From NCBI GenBank assembly GCA_030248195.1, contig JASAND010026628.1:1-64000 (forward strand): a DNA stretch of 64,000 nucleotides, in the 5' to 3' direction. The notes under the pieces were generated by a model. The model made no database searches and was not told the origin of the DNA. It saw only the letters and a program-made list of their open reading frames with translations. Within the stretch, counting starts at the first letter, position 1; each line of letters starts with the position of its first letter. Below are positions 10,898 to 22,783 of this stretch, one piece after another. The translations under genes and the position numbers were made by a program. The stretch comes from Trissonchulus latispiculum. Taxonomy: Eukaryota > Nematoda > Enoplea > Enoplida > Ironidae.

Positions 10898-13487
10898 CGT
10901 GTGTACTTTGAGAAACAGTACAGATGCTAGGAGTAGGAGAATGCACACCATTATCTATAAAATTGTGAACAATGCTGCAAAATTACTCTGTGGGGGCCAG
11001 TAACGTTTTAAAAAATAGTTTTCCTTAATAACTTACCAAGAAATACATTTAAGTATTAAAATATAAAATAGATACAAATTAATGATAATTTAATTTCAGC
11101 TCACTTTATATTTTTGCAAAAAACCCATCCTGTAATAAACTAATCAAATTTAAAATTGTTTGGTACGTATTTTCACATGTTGACCTAGATCTGTGCATGC
11201 TCAATTCGTTTACCAAATCGGAATGTTGCCTTGAGCAAAATCAGACCCAGTGGTGTCTTGCTCTGACAGTCTTTATGGACCTTTAAACCCTGTTTCAGGT
11301 CGCCGACAAACCCTACGCCTCATATTTCCTAGGTCGTCCACAAACCCTTCTCTGACAATTCAGGGTCCATAAAGACTTATTCTGTTTTAGTGGACTGCAT
11401 TGAATTCTATTCGCTAAACTTACTAGAGTTAGGTATGGAATAAAGTTGAGAAAGCTACGTTGTCTAACAGCAGGCACGTTTAACAACGGAGATATTGGAC
11501 TAATTATGAGCAACCAACTGTACCGTTTGTTCTACGAGAGTCTAGGGGAAGCATCATTCAAAACTAATCATGTCTTGTCTAGACGCCGTCTAAGGACTGC
11601 CTGTGGTGTGGCCTGGCAAAATACCAGTCATGCACGTCACAAGTCCGAACACCTGGGATCAAATGTAGAACAAGTTAGACTCTTATTGTGACCTTCTTAA
11701 TCATCCAATCAAAAAGGTGAGTGCTGTCTCCAAGAGCGATTCATGCTTCGTCGCAACAAGAGAGAAACGGAGAATCGTTGGCTCATAGTAGATAGAGAAT
11801 GAAGGGAAAACGGGAGGGCTGACAATATTTATTATTTTGTGACTAACTTTCACCAGTTTTCTTGAGGAGCTTTCTGATGCTTTAATGAGAAGATGTCTAA
11901 ACCTATTACACTTCGCGCTACAAATTCTTTAGTATCTACATATCGACTAAACTGGCAACACGAAAAATGGATTTAAATTCTTAGCTTCAAATTTTGCCTA
12001 TCTGGCTAAAAGTGCGAGCAAACTAAGAAATTATAAATGTTTGTTTTCATCAAGGAGGGTCCGAATTATACCTTTTTGATAAGAAAGAAGGCACAATAAT
12101 AGTTTTAAGTAATACGTTTTAACAAGGAAATCCTTTTAACTTTATGTAATCTCTCGACGAAATTGTAAAGAATTTGAGAATTTTTTGTATTTGATAGCTA
12201 AAATGTTAAACTTCGTTAGTCCAGATTAACCTTGAGAATCTTTAATTAATTTTTGAAGTATATACATATACTTGCATTTTTAAAGTTCATTATAATTCAC
12301 AACAACATACGTTTTATATAATTCGCCGTTTTCCAAATTATTTTAAACCAATCCTTTAGCGGTTTTGCACATTTATTGTGGAGACAATTACCGAGGGCTA
12401 TTTTTCATAGTTTTGCTTTCGGAAGAAATAAGCAAATAAGTAACCGAGAGCGATTAAGAAAACTTGACTAAGTTTACTTTTTTCTCAAAATATCACTCTT
12501 GTTTCTTTCTTAAACAATTTCAGCTTTGAAACACTTTGAGAAACCTATGTAACAAATTGATTTTGTGTTAGCGCATATCCAACTCGGTCAGTATATAGAA
12601 TTGAGATAGCTGTAATTTATTTAGTTGTACTTAGCACTATGTTTTAAAATGATATAATAATCATCGATAAACTCTAAGCAATCAGTTAAAGTTACAGACT
12701 CTCAATGTTTATTGCAAATACCCGAACCAGCACCTTAAGTTTTAGCGACTTCCGTTTATACCGCTGGTGTCTGTCTGCATTATACAATAGGTGGGTTAGT
12801 TTCATGAAACGCCCTGTGTTTCATCAAAAACAGAAACAAGCTAAATTGGCATGAATGGTTTGCCGCCGCTTCTTTTTTAGGCAGCTAACTTTGTAGAGTC
12901 GTTTTTCGGGAAATGGTTGCCTCTGAAAGGGTAGTTGGGATAAGGAACTTTTCTAGAAATGGTTGCCCTTGAAAGGGCAGTTGGGATAACTAATTTTTCA
13001 CTAAATATCGCTAAAAGTTACTTGATACAACCTCTTATAGGGAGTCCTAGCAAATCCACCAGCTCAACTTGACTACCGGCTTCGAAAAAAGTACTGATAT
13101 GAGGCTTTTCTAAACAATTTGCTCACTTTTGCGGACTCCAACCTCACCAACACAACACCCATATTACCTTTTCATAGTTACTCCGGAGTCCGGAAGAGTA
13201 TTTTTATTATATATCTGTTTACTACTTGTATTTCAGTGTCGATTCTTTGCCAGAGATAATCTTACCTGCTATCCTCCTTTCATCACTTTGTTGATTCAAC
13301 AAACAGATTTTTTCAAAAGAACTCTGTTTGGTTTGGAAACGGCCATTAGCATCTGTGTTCTACTGTAAGTGTTCCGTTAGCATTCATCAAATTCTGCATT
13401 AGTTTTTTGTAGTTCCTGTTATCAAGAGTACATAATAAATAAGAGTGTGGCAGCAGTCATACTCTAGTCTTTTCTTCGCATTCAACA
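10898..13487. other. Spacer with small inverted repeat, no gene
   Basis: No supported gene. AGTCTTTATGGACC (about 11269) and GGTCCATAAAGACT (about 11366) form a 14-bp inverted repeat around an 85-base loop. CCAGCACCTTAA near 12729 matches a family A MITE end and is probably a relic. GAAATGGTTGCC..GAAAGGGNAGTTGGGATAA occurs twice near 12910 and 12955 as a short direct repeat. The remainder is AT-rich without features. Confidence 0.5.
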
Positions 13488-13610
13488 ATGGAACGAAATC
13501 TGTTAATCTTGCTTTTGCAGGTGGCAGTCACTTACATGGTGATGGTGGCCCGGTATACCGGAAACGGCGCGGTCCGCCGGATGGGCATGCCATCTAGGAT
13601 TGGACACTAG
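13488..13610 (+). CDS. Possible small secreted peptide ORF
   Basis: A 40-codon ORF starts ATG with MERNLLILLLQVAVTYMVMV, a charged start then a hydrophobic run like a signal peptide, then a basic tail (GNGAVRRMGMPSRIGH). It could be a first exon or a chance ORF in repeat-rich DNA. No homology is recognised and no promoter can be defended. Confidence 0.15.
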   Translation: MERNLLILLLQVAVTYMVMVARYTGNGAVRRMGMPSRIGH

Positions 13611-13789
13611 GCTTGAACAAATGCTAATTTCTGGAAAAACTTCTCCTACTGAAACGATTTCTTAATTTTTCCAACTTTTTGGAATAACTTTTCTCACAAA
13701 CATGCTGGTTACGTATATACTAAAAGGTTTGAAGCTTTAATTGCTGCTGGGGATGGATCCGTAATATGGACACAAAACACCAATTCTAC

Positions 13790-14010
13790 ATATGTATATA
13801 CCTAGAACAGCGGGGGGTCTGGGGGGCGGAGTCCCCCAGAAGTTGAGAAATTTTTAAAAATTTTCGGCAAAATCGTGTTGAAAAGTTGCATTCCTTTAGC
13901 TTTCGTTTTGAATATTTATTGTGCTAGACAGCAACATTTTTTTGTGGTTCAGACTGCTTTTTATGATAAAAGATATGTAGAAGAAACGATATTGAATCGT
14001 ATCTAAATCT
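13790..14010 (+). repeat. TCTGGGG-hairpin repeat fragment
   Basis: Contains the block CGGGGGGTCTGGGGGGCGG followed by AGTCCCCCAGAAGTTGAG, matching 23311-23347 inside the hAT-like family. The downstream phrases TTGTGCTAGACAGCAAC and ATGATAAAAGATATGTAG are also shared with that family. This is a truncated copy. Confidence 0.6.
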
Positions 14011-14289
14011 AATCGCAGAAAACAAGCTCAAGTGCTCGGGCAAAATGTCGGGCGGGAACCACTTGATGCCTTTTGACTTATTATTGTGTTGCCCACTTTT
14101 CCAAAGGAATGGGCAACACTTTGTTATTGGTCTGTGCTTTGCTTATTATTGGGTTTCCGCCCTTTTCCAAAGGGTTTGGAACCCTATGTTCTGGACATGT
14201 TTAATTTTCTTATTATTGTTCACATTTTCGTGTCCCCCAGTCTATCTCGAGTTTGGGTGGGCCGATTGGGCTGAAATCTTCAGGGGGGC

Positions 14290-15630
14290 TGCGCATGGAC
14301 TTGAACCGCTCCCGGAAGCGCGGGGAGCCCCGGGGGAGCAGAGGTGCTCCCGGAGCAGCCCCGTGAGTAAAAATGAGTAAAATAAAAAAGTTGTCCAAAT
14401 GAGCTAATTTTGGTATCATTCGAAATCTCTCGGCGAGTAATAAAAAAGTTGTAATTGGGTCAAGTCCTGAAAATGCACCCATTTTTAGTTATGAGGCGAA
14501 AAAGGGTCAAAAATGGCCAAAAACGGCCAAAACGGCCGTTTCAAGGGGGTTTCCGCCTTTATTTCGAGCTAGAGTCAACTAGTTGGCCTGAAATTTGGCA
14601 TGTAGGGTGGCACCCGATGCGGGAAGACCCTCCGGGCACCTGGGTACAATAGGGCTGCGCACTATGCAAGTACTCGATACGGTGATGCTGCAAATGGTCA
14701 AAATTGAAAGTGACGGAAATCCGCCCAATATGGGTATCATTCGAAAGCTCTCGTTGCGTAGGTAAAAAGTTGTAATAGGGGTAAAGCGCCAAAATGTAGG
14801 GGAAATGAGTTACGGGGCCTCAAAGGGGTCAAAAATGGCCAAAAACGGTCAAAATGAGTCAAAATTAAAAGTTGTTGGAAACCTCCCAATATGGGTATTA
14901 TTCGAAAGCTCTCGTTGCGTAGGTAAAAAGTTGTAATAGCGGTAAAGCGCCAAAATTTGGAGAAATGAGTTACGGGGCCTCAAAGGGGTCAAAAATGGCC
15001 AAAAACGGTCAAAATGGGTCAAAATTGAAAGTGACGGAAACCCCCGCCCAATATGGGTATCATTCGAAAGCTCTCGTTGCGTAGGTAAAAAGTTGTAATA
15101 GGGGTAAAGCGCCAAAATGTAGGAGAAATGAGTTACGGGGCCTCAAAGGGGTCAAAAATCAATGGCCAAAAACGATCAAAATCGGTCAAAATTGAAAGTG
15201 ACGAGATTGGAAAGGGTAGAGAGGTGGTTGATACCTCATTTTGAAGGTCTTGACTTGAACTGCTCCCGGAAGCGCGGGGAGCCCCGGGGGAGCAGAGGTG
15301 CTCCCGGAGCACCCCCGTGAGTAAAAATGAGTAAAATAAAAAAGTTGTCCAAATGAGCTAATTTTGGTATCATTCGAAAGCTCTCGAGGAGTAAAGAAAA
15401 AGTTGTAATTGGGTCAAGACCTGAAAATGCACTCATTTTGAGTTATGAGGCGAAAAATAAAATGGTGAAAATGGCCAAAAACGGCCAAAATGGCTCAAAA
15501 TTGAAAGTTCTCAGATCGGACTCATATTGGTATCATTCGAAAGTTCTCGTTGCGTAGATAAAACGTTGTAATAGGGCCAAAGCACCAAAGTGGAGGAAAA
15601 ATGAGTTACGGAGCCTCAAATGGGTCAAAG
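14290..15630. repeat. Satellite array, ~166-bp monomers
   Basis: Tandem monomers each contain GGTATCATTCGAAAGCTCTC, GTTGTAAT and ATGAGTTACGGGGCCTCAAA. Copies lie near 14733, 14893 and 15055, and diverged ones near 14412, 15366 and 15530. A GC-rich block GAAGCGCGGGGAGCCCCGGG occurs at 14317 and again about 950 bp later, giving a higher-order unit. The array continues at 17280-17530 beyond the inserted LINE. 14011-14289, before it, holds nothing I recognise. Confidence 0.8.
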
Positions 15631-17279
15631 GTCTCTCAAATGGTCTTTTGAAGGATTCCTGGAAGTGTCAGAAACGCCACCAACCATTTTGGAAATAGCC
15701 AAGGCAGTGCAAACATTAAAAAACGGGAAAACAGCTGGTAATGACAATATCCCACCGGAACTGTTTAAATATGGAGGAGGCTCTGTGCTAATGCAGCTAG
15801 AAAGTACATATCTTCAAAAAGCTGTGGCAAGATGAGTCTATACCGGAATCCTGGTGTACTGCCGTCATCGTACCTTTGTACAAGAAGGGTGACAAAGCGA
15901 ACTGTGCCAACTATCGTGGGATTTCCCTTTTGAGCATTGCCTTTAAAATTTTGGAAGCTGTAATCCTAGAACGGCTTCGGCATTGCTATTCTCCATTTGC
16001 TCGGGAAAACCAGGCAGGATTCCGACGAGGTAGGGGTTGTCGTGACCAAATTTTCAGCTTGAGTCAACTGTTAGAGACATGGTATGAGTTTCGCAGGCCC
16101 ACTATTCTAACATTCATTGACTTTAAGGCTGCCTGCTTTGACAGCGTGGACAGATGCTCTCTCTGGAACATCGCAGAGGCTATTGAATTCCCGTCCAAGA
16201 TTCTCGGAATCCTAAAGTGTTTATATCGCAGGACTCTGTGCAGTGTGCGGGCATACGGAACCCTGTCGCACAAATTTGAAGTAAAAACTGGAGTCCGCCA
16301 AGGTCGGATTTTGTCTCCCTTCTTATTCAACCTGGCTATTGACATGGTGCTCCGTAAAGCACTCGACGTCCCGGCTTTTGGTGGTGTTCCTATTCAGAAC
16401 GGTGCTCATCCGCTGTACGATTTAGACTACGCTGATGACATAGTGCTCTTTGCAGACAAGGAAGGAAGTGCCCAAATTATGCTGAATAACGTGGCAGCAC
16501 AAGCAGCAGCAGTAGGACTAAACATCAACACCGGAAAAACCAAATTGTTAGCCTCCTGCTGTCCTATTCCAACTGTCTACCTCGGCACAGAAGCGTTGGA
16601 AGTTGTGGACAGTTTTTGCTACCTGGGAAGCTCTATAGACTCTGCCGGAGAAGTAACTGGGGAAACCAGAATAAGAATAGCCAAAGCCGCAGCCGTATTT
16701 GATTCACTCCGTCGCTGCCTGTGGCTTAGAAAAGACATATCCACTAAGACCAAGGCGCGGGTCTACGATTCTACTGTCAGGCCAATACTACTTTACGCCT
16801 GTGAAGCTAGCAGACGTGAAGAGACTAGCCATATTTGAACGGCGATGCTGGAGGGTAGCGCTTGGGATTACCACTGAAGCCCACGTCACCAACAACGCCC
16901 TCGCAGCATTATTTCAACATGACCTCCCGCTCGAAGCCGTCATACAACAACATAGACTACGCTGGCTTGGTCATGTTCTTAAAGAATGCCGCAAGAGAGG
17001 CTCCCACGGCAGTTACTTCTCGCTGGCCCTTTACCGGGATGGAAAAGGCCCGTCGGTGGAATAAGGCAAACCTGGCGAAGAAGAGTTGCGAAGGACACTG
17101 AAACCGTCCTCATGCCGCAGAACATCACCTCTGCAAAGTGGACTAGAGCTTGGTTAACAACGTGCCTCGAAACAGCCCAGTCGCGAGACCAATGGAGAGC
17201 CGCCCGCAGTCAGAGATACCATCAGAGTCACCGTTGGGCGCTTGCGCCCGGAAGGCTGAAGAAGAAGAAGAAGAAGAAA
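15630..17279 (+). pseudogene. 5'-truncated LINE reverse transcriptase in satellite
   Basis: The RT and C-terminal part of an RTE-like LINE; no endonuclease domain remains. RT motifs visible are NGKTAGNDNIPPELFK in a first frame, then in a second frame from about 15876 YKKGDKANCANYRGISLL, NQAGFRRGRG, FIDFKAACFDSVD, TGVRQGRILSPFLF and YADDIVLFAD. Further frame changes occur near 16805 and 17000, where the RWLGHV and terminal parts lie in other frames. The insertion ends in (AAG)n at about 17258-17279. ATGGGTCAAA stands at both junctions, but that phrase is also in every satellite monomer, so the target duplication is ambiguous. The frame changes make it older than the elements at 1 and 7 kb. 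Confidence 0.85.
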
Positions 17280-17530
17280 TGGGTCAAAAATGGCCAAAAT
17301 CGGTCAAAATGGGTCAAAATTGAAAGTAACAGAAACCGCCCAATATGGATTGCATTCGAAAGCTCTCGTTGCGTAGATAAAATGTTGTAATGGGGCCAAA
17401 GCACCAAAATGTACAGAAAATGAGTTACGGGGCCTCTAAGGGGTCAAATATGGCCAAAGCCGGCCAAAATGGGTCAAAATCAAAAGTTATGGAAAAACGA
17501 CAATATGGGCATCAATCGAAAGATCTATAT
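17280..17530. repeat. Satellite array, distal part
   Basis: Continuation of the 166-bp satellite interrupted by the LINE: TTCGAAAGCTCTCGTTGCG at about 17355 and ATGAGTTACGGGGCCTC near 17420. Confidence 0.75.
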
Positions 17531-17849
17531 CTGGGCTTATTCTAGGGATTTTTTCTTGGGGGGGGGCTCTTTCTGGCATTTTTTTAGGGTTTTGAAAGTG
17601 GGGGGGGGGGCTTCGCCCCCCCCCCCCCTAGGGAGGGGGAAGTGGGGGGGGGCTTCCGAAAAGTGGGGGGGCGAGCCAAAAGTAAAATATACCGAAATTT
17701 TTAGCGAAAAATTAGCATTTTTAAGGTAAAAACGCAAAAAATCGCTGTTTTTAAGCTTAAAATGAGCTTATAAGTCCATAAATTAGCTAAAAATTGAGAA
17801 AATTTTTGAAAATTTGACCCCAAAAACCTTATTTTTTGACACTTTTGGG

Positions 17850-18015
17850 CGACCCCCAAAAAAGTGGGTGGGGGCTTGCCGAAAAGTGGGGGGGGGGGGC
17901 GAAAGTGGGGGGGGGCTCCGAAAAGTGGAGGGGGGAACCGAAAAGTGGGGGGGGGGCTCCGAAAAGTGGAGGGGGGAACCGAAAAGTGGGGGGGCCCCCC
18001 CCCCCCCCCCCCCCC
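17850..18015. repeat. G-rich 30-bp minisatellite
   Basis: Alternating GGGGGGGCTCCGAAAAGTGG and GGGGGGAACCGAAAAGTGG units followed by a C run. The long open frames here come from composition, not from genes. The sequence is capable of G-quadruplex formation on the plus strand. Confidence 0.75.
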
Positions 18016-18392
18016 CACTAAAAAATGCCAGTCTTTGGGGGGGCCCTCGGGGGGCGAGTCATTTTGGGGGGGGGCGAAAATTTTTCAAAATTTTTCTAAA
18101 AACATGCTAAAAATTGCGCTATTTTTATCAGGGTTTTCTTTTTCAAAATCGGACCTGTGTAAATCTTGTGTAAATTTAAATTTCAGTGTGTATTTTTGTT
18201 TGAAGCTGTGTAAAATCTAAAAGTGTTGTTTTTGAGATATAATACGAAATAAAATAAATTTAAGCGTTATTTTATTGCAACAATGTTATTTTCGGATCAT
18301 TCAATCAAAAGTTCTGGCAACTGCACTTGTGTAACGTCTGTGGGGGACACGTCCGTGTAACGCAGAAGAACCCACGCGGGGGGCCTGGGGCA

Positions 18393-19567
18393 GTGATGGA
18401 ACCGGGTCACTTAGGCTTGACCCGGTGACCCGGTGACCCGGTTGAGCCCTGACCCGGTGACCCGGTTTTTCTGAAAATTCAAAAATCTGCAAAAAATTTT
18501 TGATTTTGCCTAAAAACGCTAAATTTTTGGCTTCCATGTTCCATCACCACACGGAAAATAATAACTGTGACATATGTTTGCTCTCGGTTTTTTGAAAAGT
18601 ATATATTTAATAAGCATTTTCTAAGTTAATGCAGAAATGAGTTGGCAAAACCAATCATTTATCCGTATGCTAAATTTTGTAGGGTCTAATACTTTCACGA
18701 GCACTTGACCAAAAACACCACCAAAACAGTACTTTAAAAAATTTGGCTTTTATTCTGTATTGCGTAAATTGTTCACGTATATACCTTCTGGCTTTTTCCT
18801 ACAGGGGGGGGGGGGTGGGGGGGGCCCCCCCAGAAATTCGTTCCCCCCCAGACTTGGGTCGCCCCCCCCCCAGAATCGCCCCCCCAGGATTCGGGCCTTC
18901 CCCCCCAGAACCCCCCCACCCTAAAGTGCCCGGAAAAATAGGGTTTTGAGGGCAAATTTTGAAAAATTTTTCCGGCTTCGCCGGATTTTTACCCATTTTT
19001 AAGCATTTTTTAGCTATTTTAAGCTTAAATTTAAGTTAAAAATAGTTAATTTTTTAGCTCAGCAGCAAAAAATAGCTGTTTTTAGGTAGTTTTTCAAAAA
19101 TTTTTCTCCCCCCCCCAGAAAACCGAGCCCCCCAGACCTGGGGGGGGACCCCCCCAGACTTCCCCCCCCAGAAATTTTTGCCTAGGAAAAAGCCAGACCT
19201 TCAACGTTAAACTTGGTTGTAAAAATATATATTAATCAACAAACGTGTAGTTCTAAATAGATTTATACAAGCCATGAAACTGATAAAGCTAAACAATATA
19301 TTCTGTCAGAGACAGACAGAATCAAATAACATCCTGCTGCGAAAATGCTCAAGACTAAAATATAGAAAAAATGCCAATTAATATTGGACATTGTACAAAA
19401 ATTTAAGCTAAAATTTTAGCTTGGTAAGCCAAAAATTTCTAAAATTTGGGGTAAATTCAGAAAACCGGGTCAAGACCGGGTCGAAGCTCTTGACCCGGCG
19501 ACCCGGTGACCCGGTCCAAAAAGTGACCCGAACTGACCCGGTGACCCGGTGACCCGGTTCCATCTCT
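18393..19567. mobile_element. hAT-like MITE with CCGGGTCA subterminal repeats
   Basis: Starts CAGTGATGGAACCGGGTCA and ends TGACCCGGTTCCATCTCTG. Both ends are followed inward by repeated CCGGGTCA or TGACCCGG words. Flanking 8-mers GCCTGGGG and GTCTGGAG agree at 6 of 8 positions, and both derive from the GGGGTCTGGGG block it interrupted. It is non-coding and contains a further element at 18788-19196. A related element lies at 40438-41192. Confidence 0.7.
18788..19196. mobile_element. G-tract MITE, CTGG..CCAG ends
   Basis: Perfect inverted ends CTGGCTTTTTCCTA and TAGGAAAAAGCCAG, with exact 5-bp target duplication ACCTT (18783-18787, 19197-19201). Inside lie G tracts then C tracts around an AT-rich centre. 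It is nested in the hAT-like element. Confidence 0.8.
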
Positions 19568-21011
19568 GGTCTGGAGGGAGGAGTCCCCCAGACGCTGAGG
19601 AAATTTTGTAAATTCTAATAAAATTCGCAATGGAAAAGTCTAAAAAGATTATATAATCCATTAAATGCCAAAACTAGGATTGGACAAATTCTAATTTCTG
19701 AAAAAACTTCGCCTACTGAAACCATTTCTTTAATTTTCCAACTTTTTGGAATAATTTTTTCACAAACATTCTGGTTACGTACTAAAAGGTTCGAAGCTTT
19801 AATTGCTGTAGGGGAATTTTCCATAATATGGACAGAAAACACCCATTCTGAGCCCCCCCCCAGAAGTTGAGAAATTTTTTAAAATTAACGGCAAAAACGC
19901 ATTGAACAGTTGCATTCTTTTAGCTTTCGTTTTGAATATATACCTATTGTGCTAGACAGCAACAATTTTTGTGGCTCAGACTGCTTTTTATGATAAAAGA
20001 TATATATGTACAAGACACTGGCGGATCCAGGATGTCGTGAGGGGGGCGGTAAAATGTTTCCAGCGGGGGGTCTGGGGGGCGGAGCCCCCAGAAGTTGAAG
20101 CAATTTTTGTTTTTGCAATAAAATCGGTCTTCGGATCTTTAATTCTTTTCATAAACTCTTAAAAAAATTCTTAAAAATTCTGGACATTTTTAGGCAAAAG
20201 TGGTTATTTTCTCCGACAAATCGGATGCATTTCAAGCTTTTTCTTCATAAATGCAATAAATATGTGGTTAAAATGTAGGAAATTCGCGCCGAAGGCGAGA
20301 AATTTTGTTTTTTGCCCTTTTTCCTCTTTCTCTCCTAAATTTTTCCTGCCTTCGAATCGCGACGGGGGGGCACCCCCCGCCATCCCTGGATCCCCTGGTT
20401 CAAGAAACGATATTGAATCGTATGTACTAGCTATATTACTATACTATCTTACAAATATTTGCACGCTGTACGTGAATAAATTATACGCAACCGGATAAGC
20501 AGATGTATTTGCAGAAACAACCTATAATCATGTCGTAATGCAGAAAACCATGATAAATGATTGGAAAGCGGCGGGGGTCTGGGAGCGGCAGCCCCCAGCT
20601 AAAAGCTAGAGCTATTTTAAATATGAAGGGCTTGAAAACTATTTTTTCAGAGCACTTTTTGCAAAAATTTTCGAAAATGTGGCTGTGTATTTTGGTGTGT
20701 AAATTAGTTTTTCACTGTGTAAATTTATTTATTTTGTGTAAATACACAGTATTTTACACAAAAAGAAAACCCTGCAGCAATCGCCAAAAATAAGCGGATT
20801 TAGTGCTTAAATAGGCAAAAATCGACTAAAGATCTCCGGCGAAGCCGGATATTTTTTGAAAATTTGGCCTTATGAGCGATTTTTTCAGGGCAAAAGTTGG
20901 TACCAAAAGGGGCACCCACTTTTTTTGGGGGGGGCGATTTTTTTTGGGGGGGGGGAAGGGTGTTTATGGGGCCCCCCGCCCCCCCCCCCCAGTAGAATAA
21001 GCCCAGTATAT

Positions 21012-22213
21012 AAAAAGTTGTCATAGGGACAAGGAGTAATACCGTAGGTAGGATAATTGACTTATCTTGTTTATAAGAGGAAAAATGCAGCGGCAACCCA
21101 TTCATGCAAATAAGCTTGTTAATTTTGTTTTGGCGCTTAGCTTCAAAGTGAGACAGTACAGTGTTTATGCTGTTCCAGGTCATTGGTGGCAACTTGGGTG
21201 GTCCGAGTTCACGTGGTCAGGAAATGGCCCGGGTGGATTCCTTGGCCAGGTCAAGGCGCACAGGACTGGAGCCCGAAGCTGAAAGTTGAAAACTTATTTC
21301 TTCGTCTGAAAAGAGCCATGTTATGGTCATGGGGAAGGGGGGAGGGTGGTCAGGTCAGAGCAAATTGACTTTTATTTTTGTGCTTACACTGTGTACGCAA
21401 TTTGCCTTGACCACGCTGAGTTTAAATTTTAAATTTTAAATCTCCGACCCAAAATTGACGATTTTCGCCTGGGGGTTCCCTTTTTGGAGCAAAAAGCAAG
21501 GCGTTTACTTTTTCTCTATTATCCAAAATAATGTTAGGATTTGATTGTCCCATTTCCAGCGTTTACAGCATCTGTAGAACACGCTGAGTTTAAATTTTAA
21601 ATCTCCATAGATGACCTGAAATTATGATTTTCGCCTGGGGGTTCCCTTTTTGGATCAAAAAGCTAAACCAGGGTTTTTTTGAAAATGGGGACGGTGTCAA
21701 ACTTGTGTCCAGCTAATTTCATTTGCGTCCAGCTAAAAAAGCTAATATAATATATTATATAATTATATAATATATATAATATATTATAACTGGTATTTAA
21801 CGCTCTTTTTTAGTGTAGGAATAAAATTTGTTATTATGCGAATAAATTATATATACGTAGTTGTCTATTGTTTGCAACTGTCTAGCAATTTGCAAGGGTC
21901 ACCGATGCCACACTTTTCTTGTTGACGTCGCAAACCACAGGACAAGACTTTTGACAAGAATATAAGATTTAAACGTAGAGATGCGGGGGGTCTGAGGGGC
22001 GGAGCCCCCCAGAAGCCGAAGAATTTTTTAAAAACTGGCCTTCTAAGAAATTAATATTGGCTAATTTTTGCACAAATAATGGCTAAAGTTACCTTGAAAT
22101 TTCAACTGCCAAATCGAACTAACTTCATGGATTTGCTATTAAAGAAACTTCGCCCTAGAGGTGGATTTTCTATGAAATTATTAAATTAAGTTACGCAAGA
22201 GTACTGTATTACG
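21012..22213. repeat. Spacer with ~175-bp tandem duplication
   Basis: No gene. ACGCTGAGTTTAAATTTTAA followed by TTTTCGCCTGGGGGTTCCC occurs twice (about 21413-21500 and 21580-21665). An AT palindrome lies at 21741-21798. A CAGGGTTTTTTTGAAAATGG end near 21671 and a TCTGAGGGGCGGAGCC block at 21989 are relics of the CAGGG hAT-like family. Confidence 0.55.
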
Positions 22214-22687
22214 TGACTTCCTTTGCCTAATGTTTTCTTAATATCTACTGTTCAGCCCGCTACTGATAATTCTGTACGTACTTCCTTTAATGTATGATTA
22301 AGTGTTACTGCGACTGTTTGACACACTAATTATACACGAACTAAGCTCCACGCTCCTACCCTCTGATCTGATTTCCAGGCCTTTCTTGATTGAGCAATCT
22401 TCTGAATCTGAGCAATCTTCTTATTTCACTGGAGCAACCTTCGGCCGTCTTGCTTCTGCAATTTTCTTCTGTTGGCAATCTTCAGACAGAGAGAGCAACT
22501 TTTGAGCACCACCGCTCAGCACCGAGTTTCAAGCAAAACTGACTTAACTTTTCATTTTTGCCCTTTCCTCAACTTTCTTTAAGCCAAACATTCTCTGACG
22601 TCACATTACTTTACATTGAGCGTTATCCTTCTTCAAATTATTAATGTTTTATTTTAATTTAGCCTTTTTATTTTTCCTTCTGCTACA
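22214..22687 (-). repeat. 3' LTR of outer LTR element
   Basis: Minus-strand LTR TGTAGCAGAAGG..GGAAGTCA. Its partner is at 32908-33381. Confidence 0.75.
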
Positions 22688-22702
22688 TATCTCCCTCCTT
22701 AG
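22688..22702 (-). promoter_or_regulatory. Polypurine tract of outer element
   Basis: On the minus strand CTAAGGAGGGAGATA directly abuts the 3' LTR, the position of the plus-strand DNA primer. Confidence 0.5.
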
Positions 22703-22783
22703 AATCTGCGTCCCGCAGATCATGGGTAGAGTTGGTGCTTAGTTCGTTTACAGTTTACAGAAATGAAATAGTTCAGTTTCAGT

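Larger units (their letters stand above)
18129..20774. mobile_element. hAT-like element (CAGGG ends), split by insertion
   Basis: Ends CAGGGTTTTCTTTTT and AAAAAGAAAACCCTG form a terminal inverted repeat. The flanking parts (18129-18392 and 19568-20774) match 22784-23860 throughout: AAAATCGGACCTGTGTAAATC at the left, the TCTGG..CCCCCAGA blocks inside, TACACAGTATTTTACAC at the right. The middle is a later insertion (18393-19567). No target duplication is visible around this copy. Confidence 0.6.
17531..21006. mobile_element. G-tract TIR element with nested insertions
   Basis: Inverted ends CTGGGCTTATTCTA (17531) and TAGAATAAGCCCAG (ending 21006) are flanked by an exact 5-bp duplication TATAT (17526-17530, 21007-21011). 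Long G tracts lie inside the left end and C tracts inside the right end. The 3.5-kb length is due to nested elements (18129-20774, 18393-19567, 18788-19196). No transposase is present. Two smaller elements in the window share the CTGG..CCAG ends, the G/C tracts and a 5-bp duplication, so this is a family, superfamily unknown. Confidence 0.65.

Noticed and set aside
15645..17279. Target-site duplication ATGGGTCAAA as proof of the LINE boundary
   Set aside because: The same phrase is in each satellite monomer, so its presence on both sides is not independent evidence.
17469..18220. Gly/Pro-rich ORFs on both strands
   Set aside because: They are products of G and C tracts in transposon ends.
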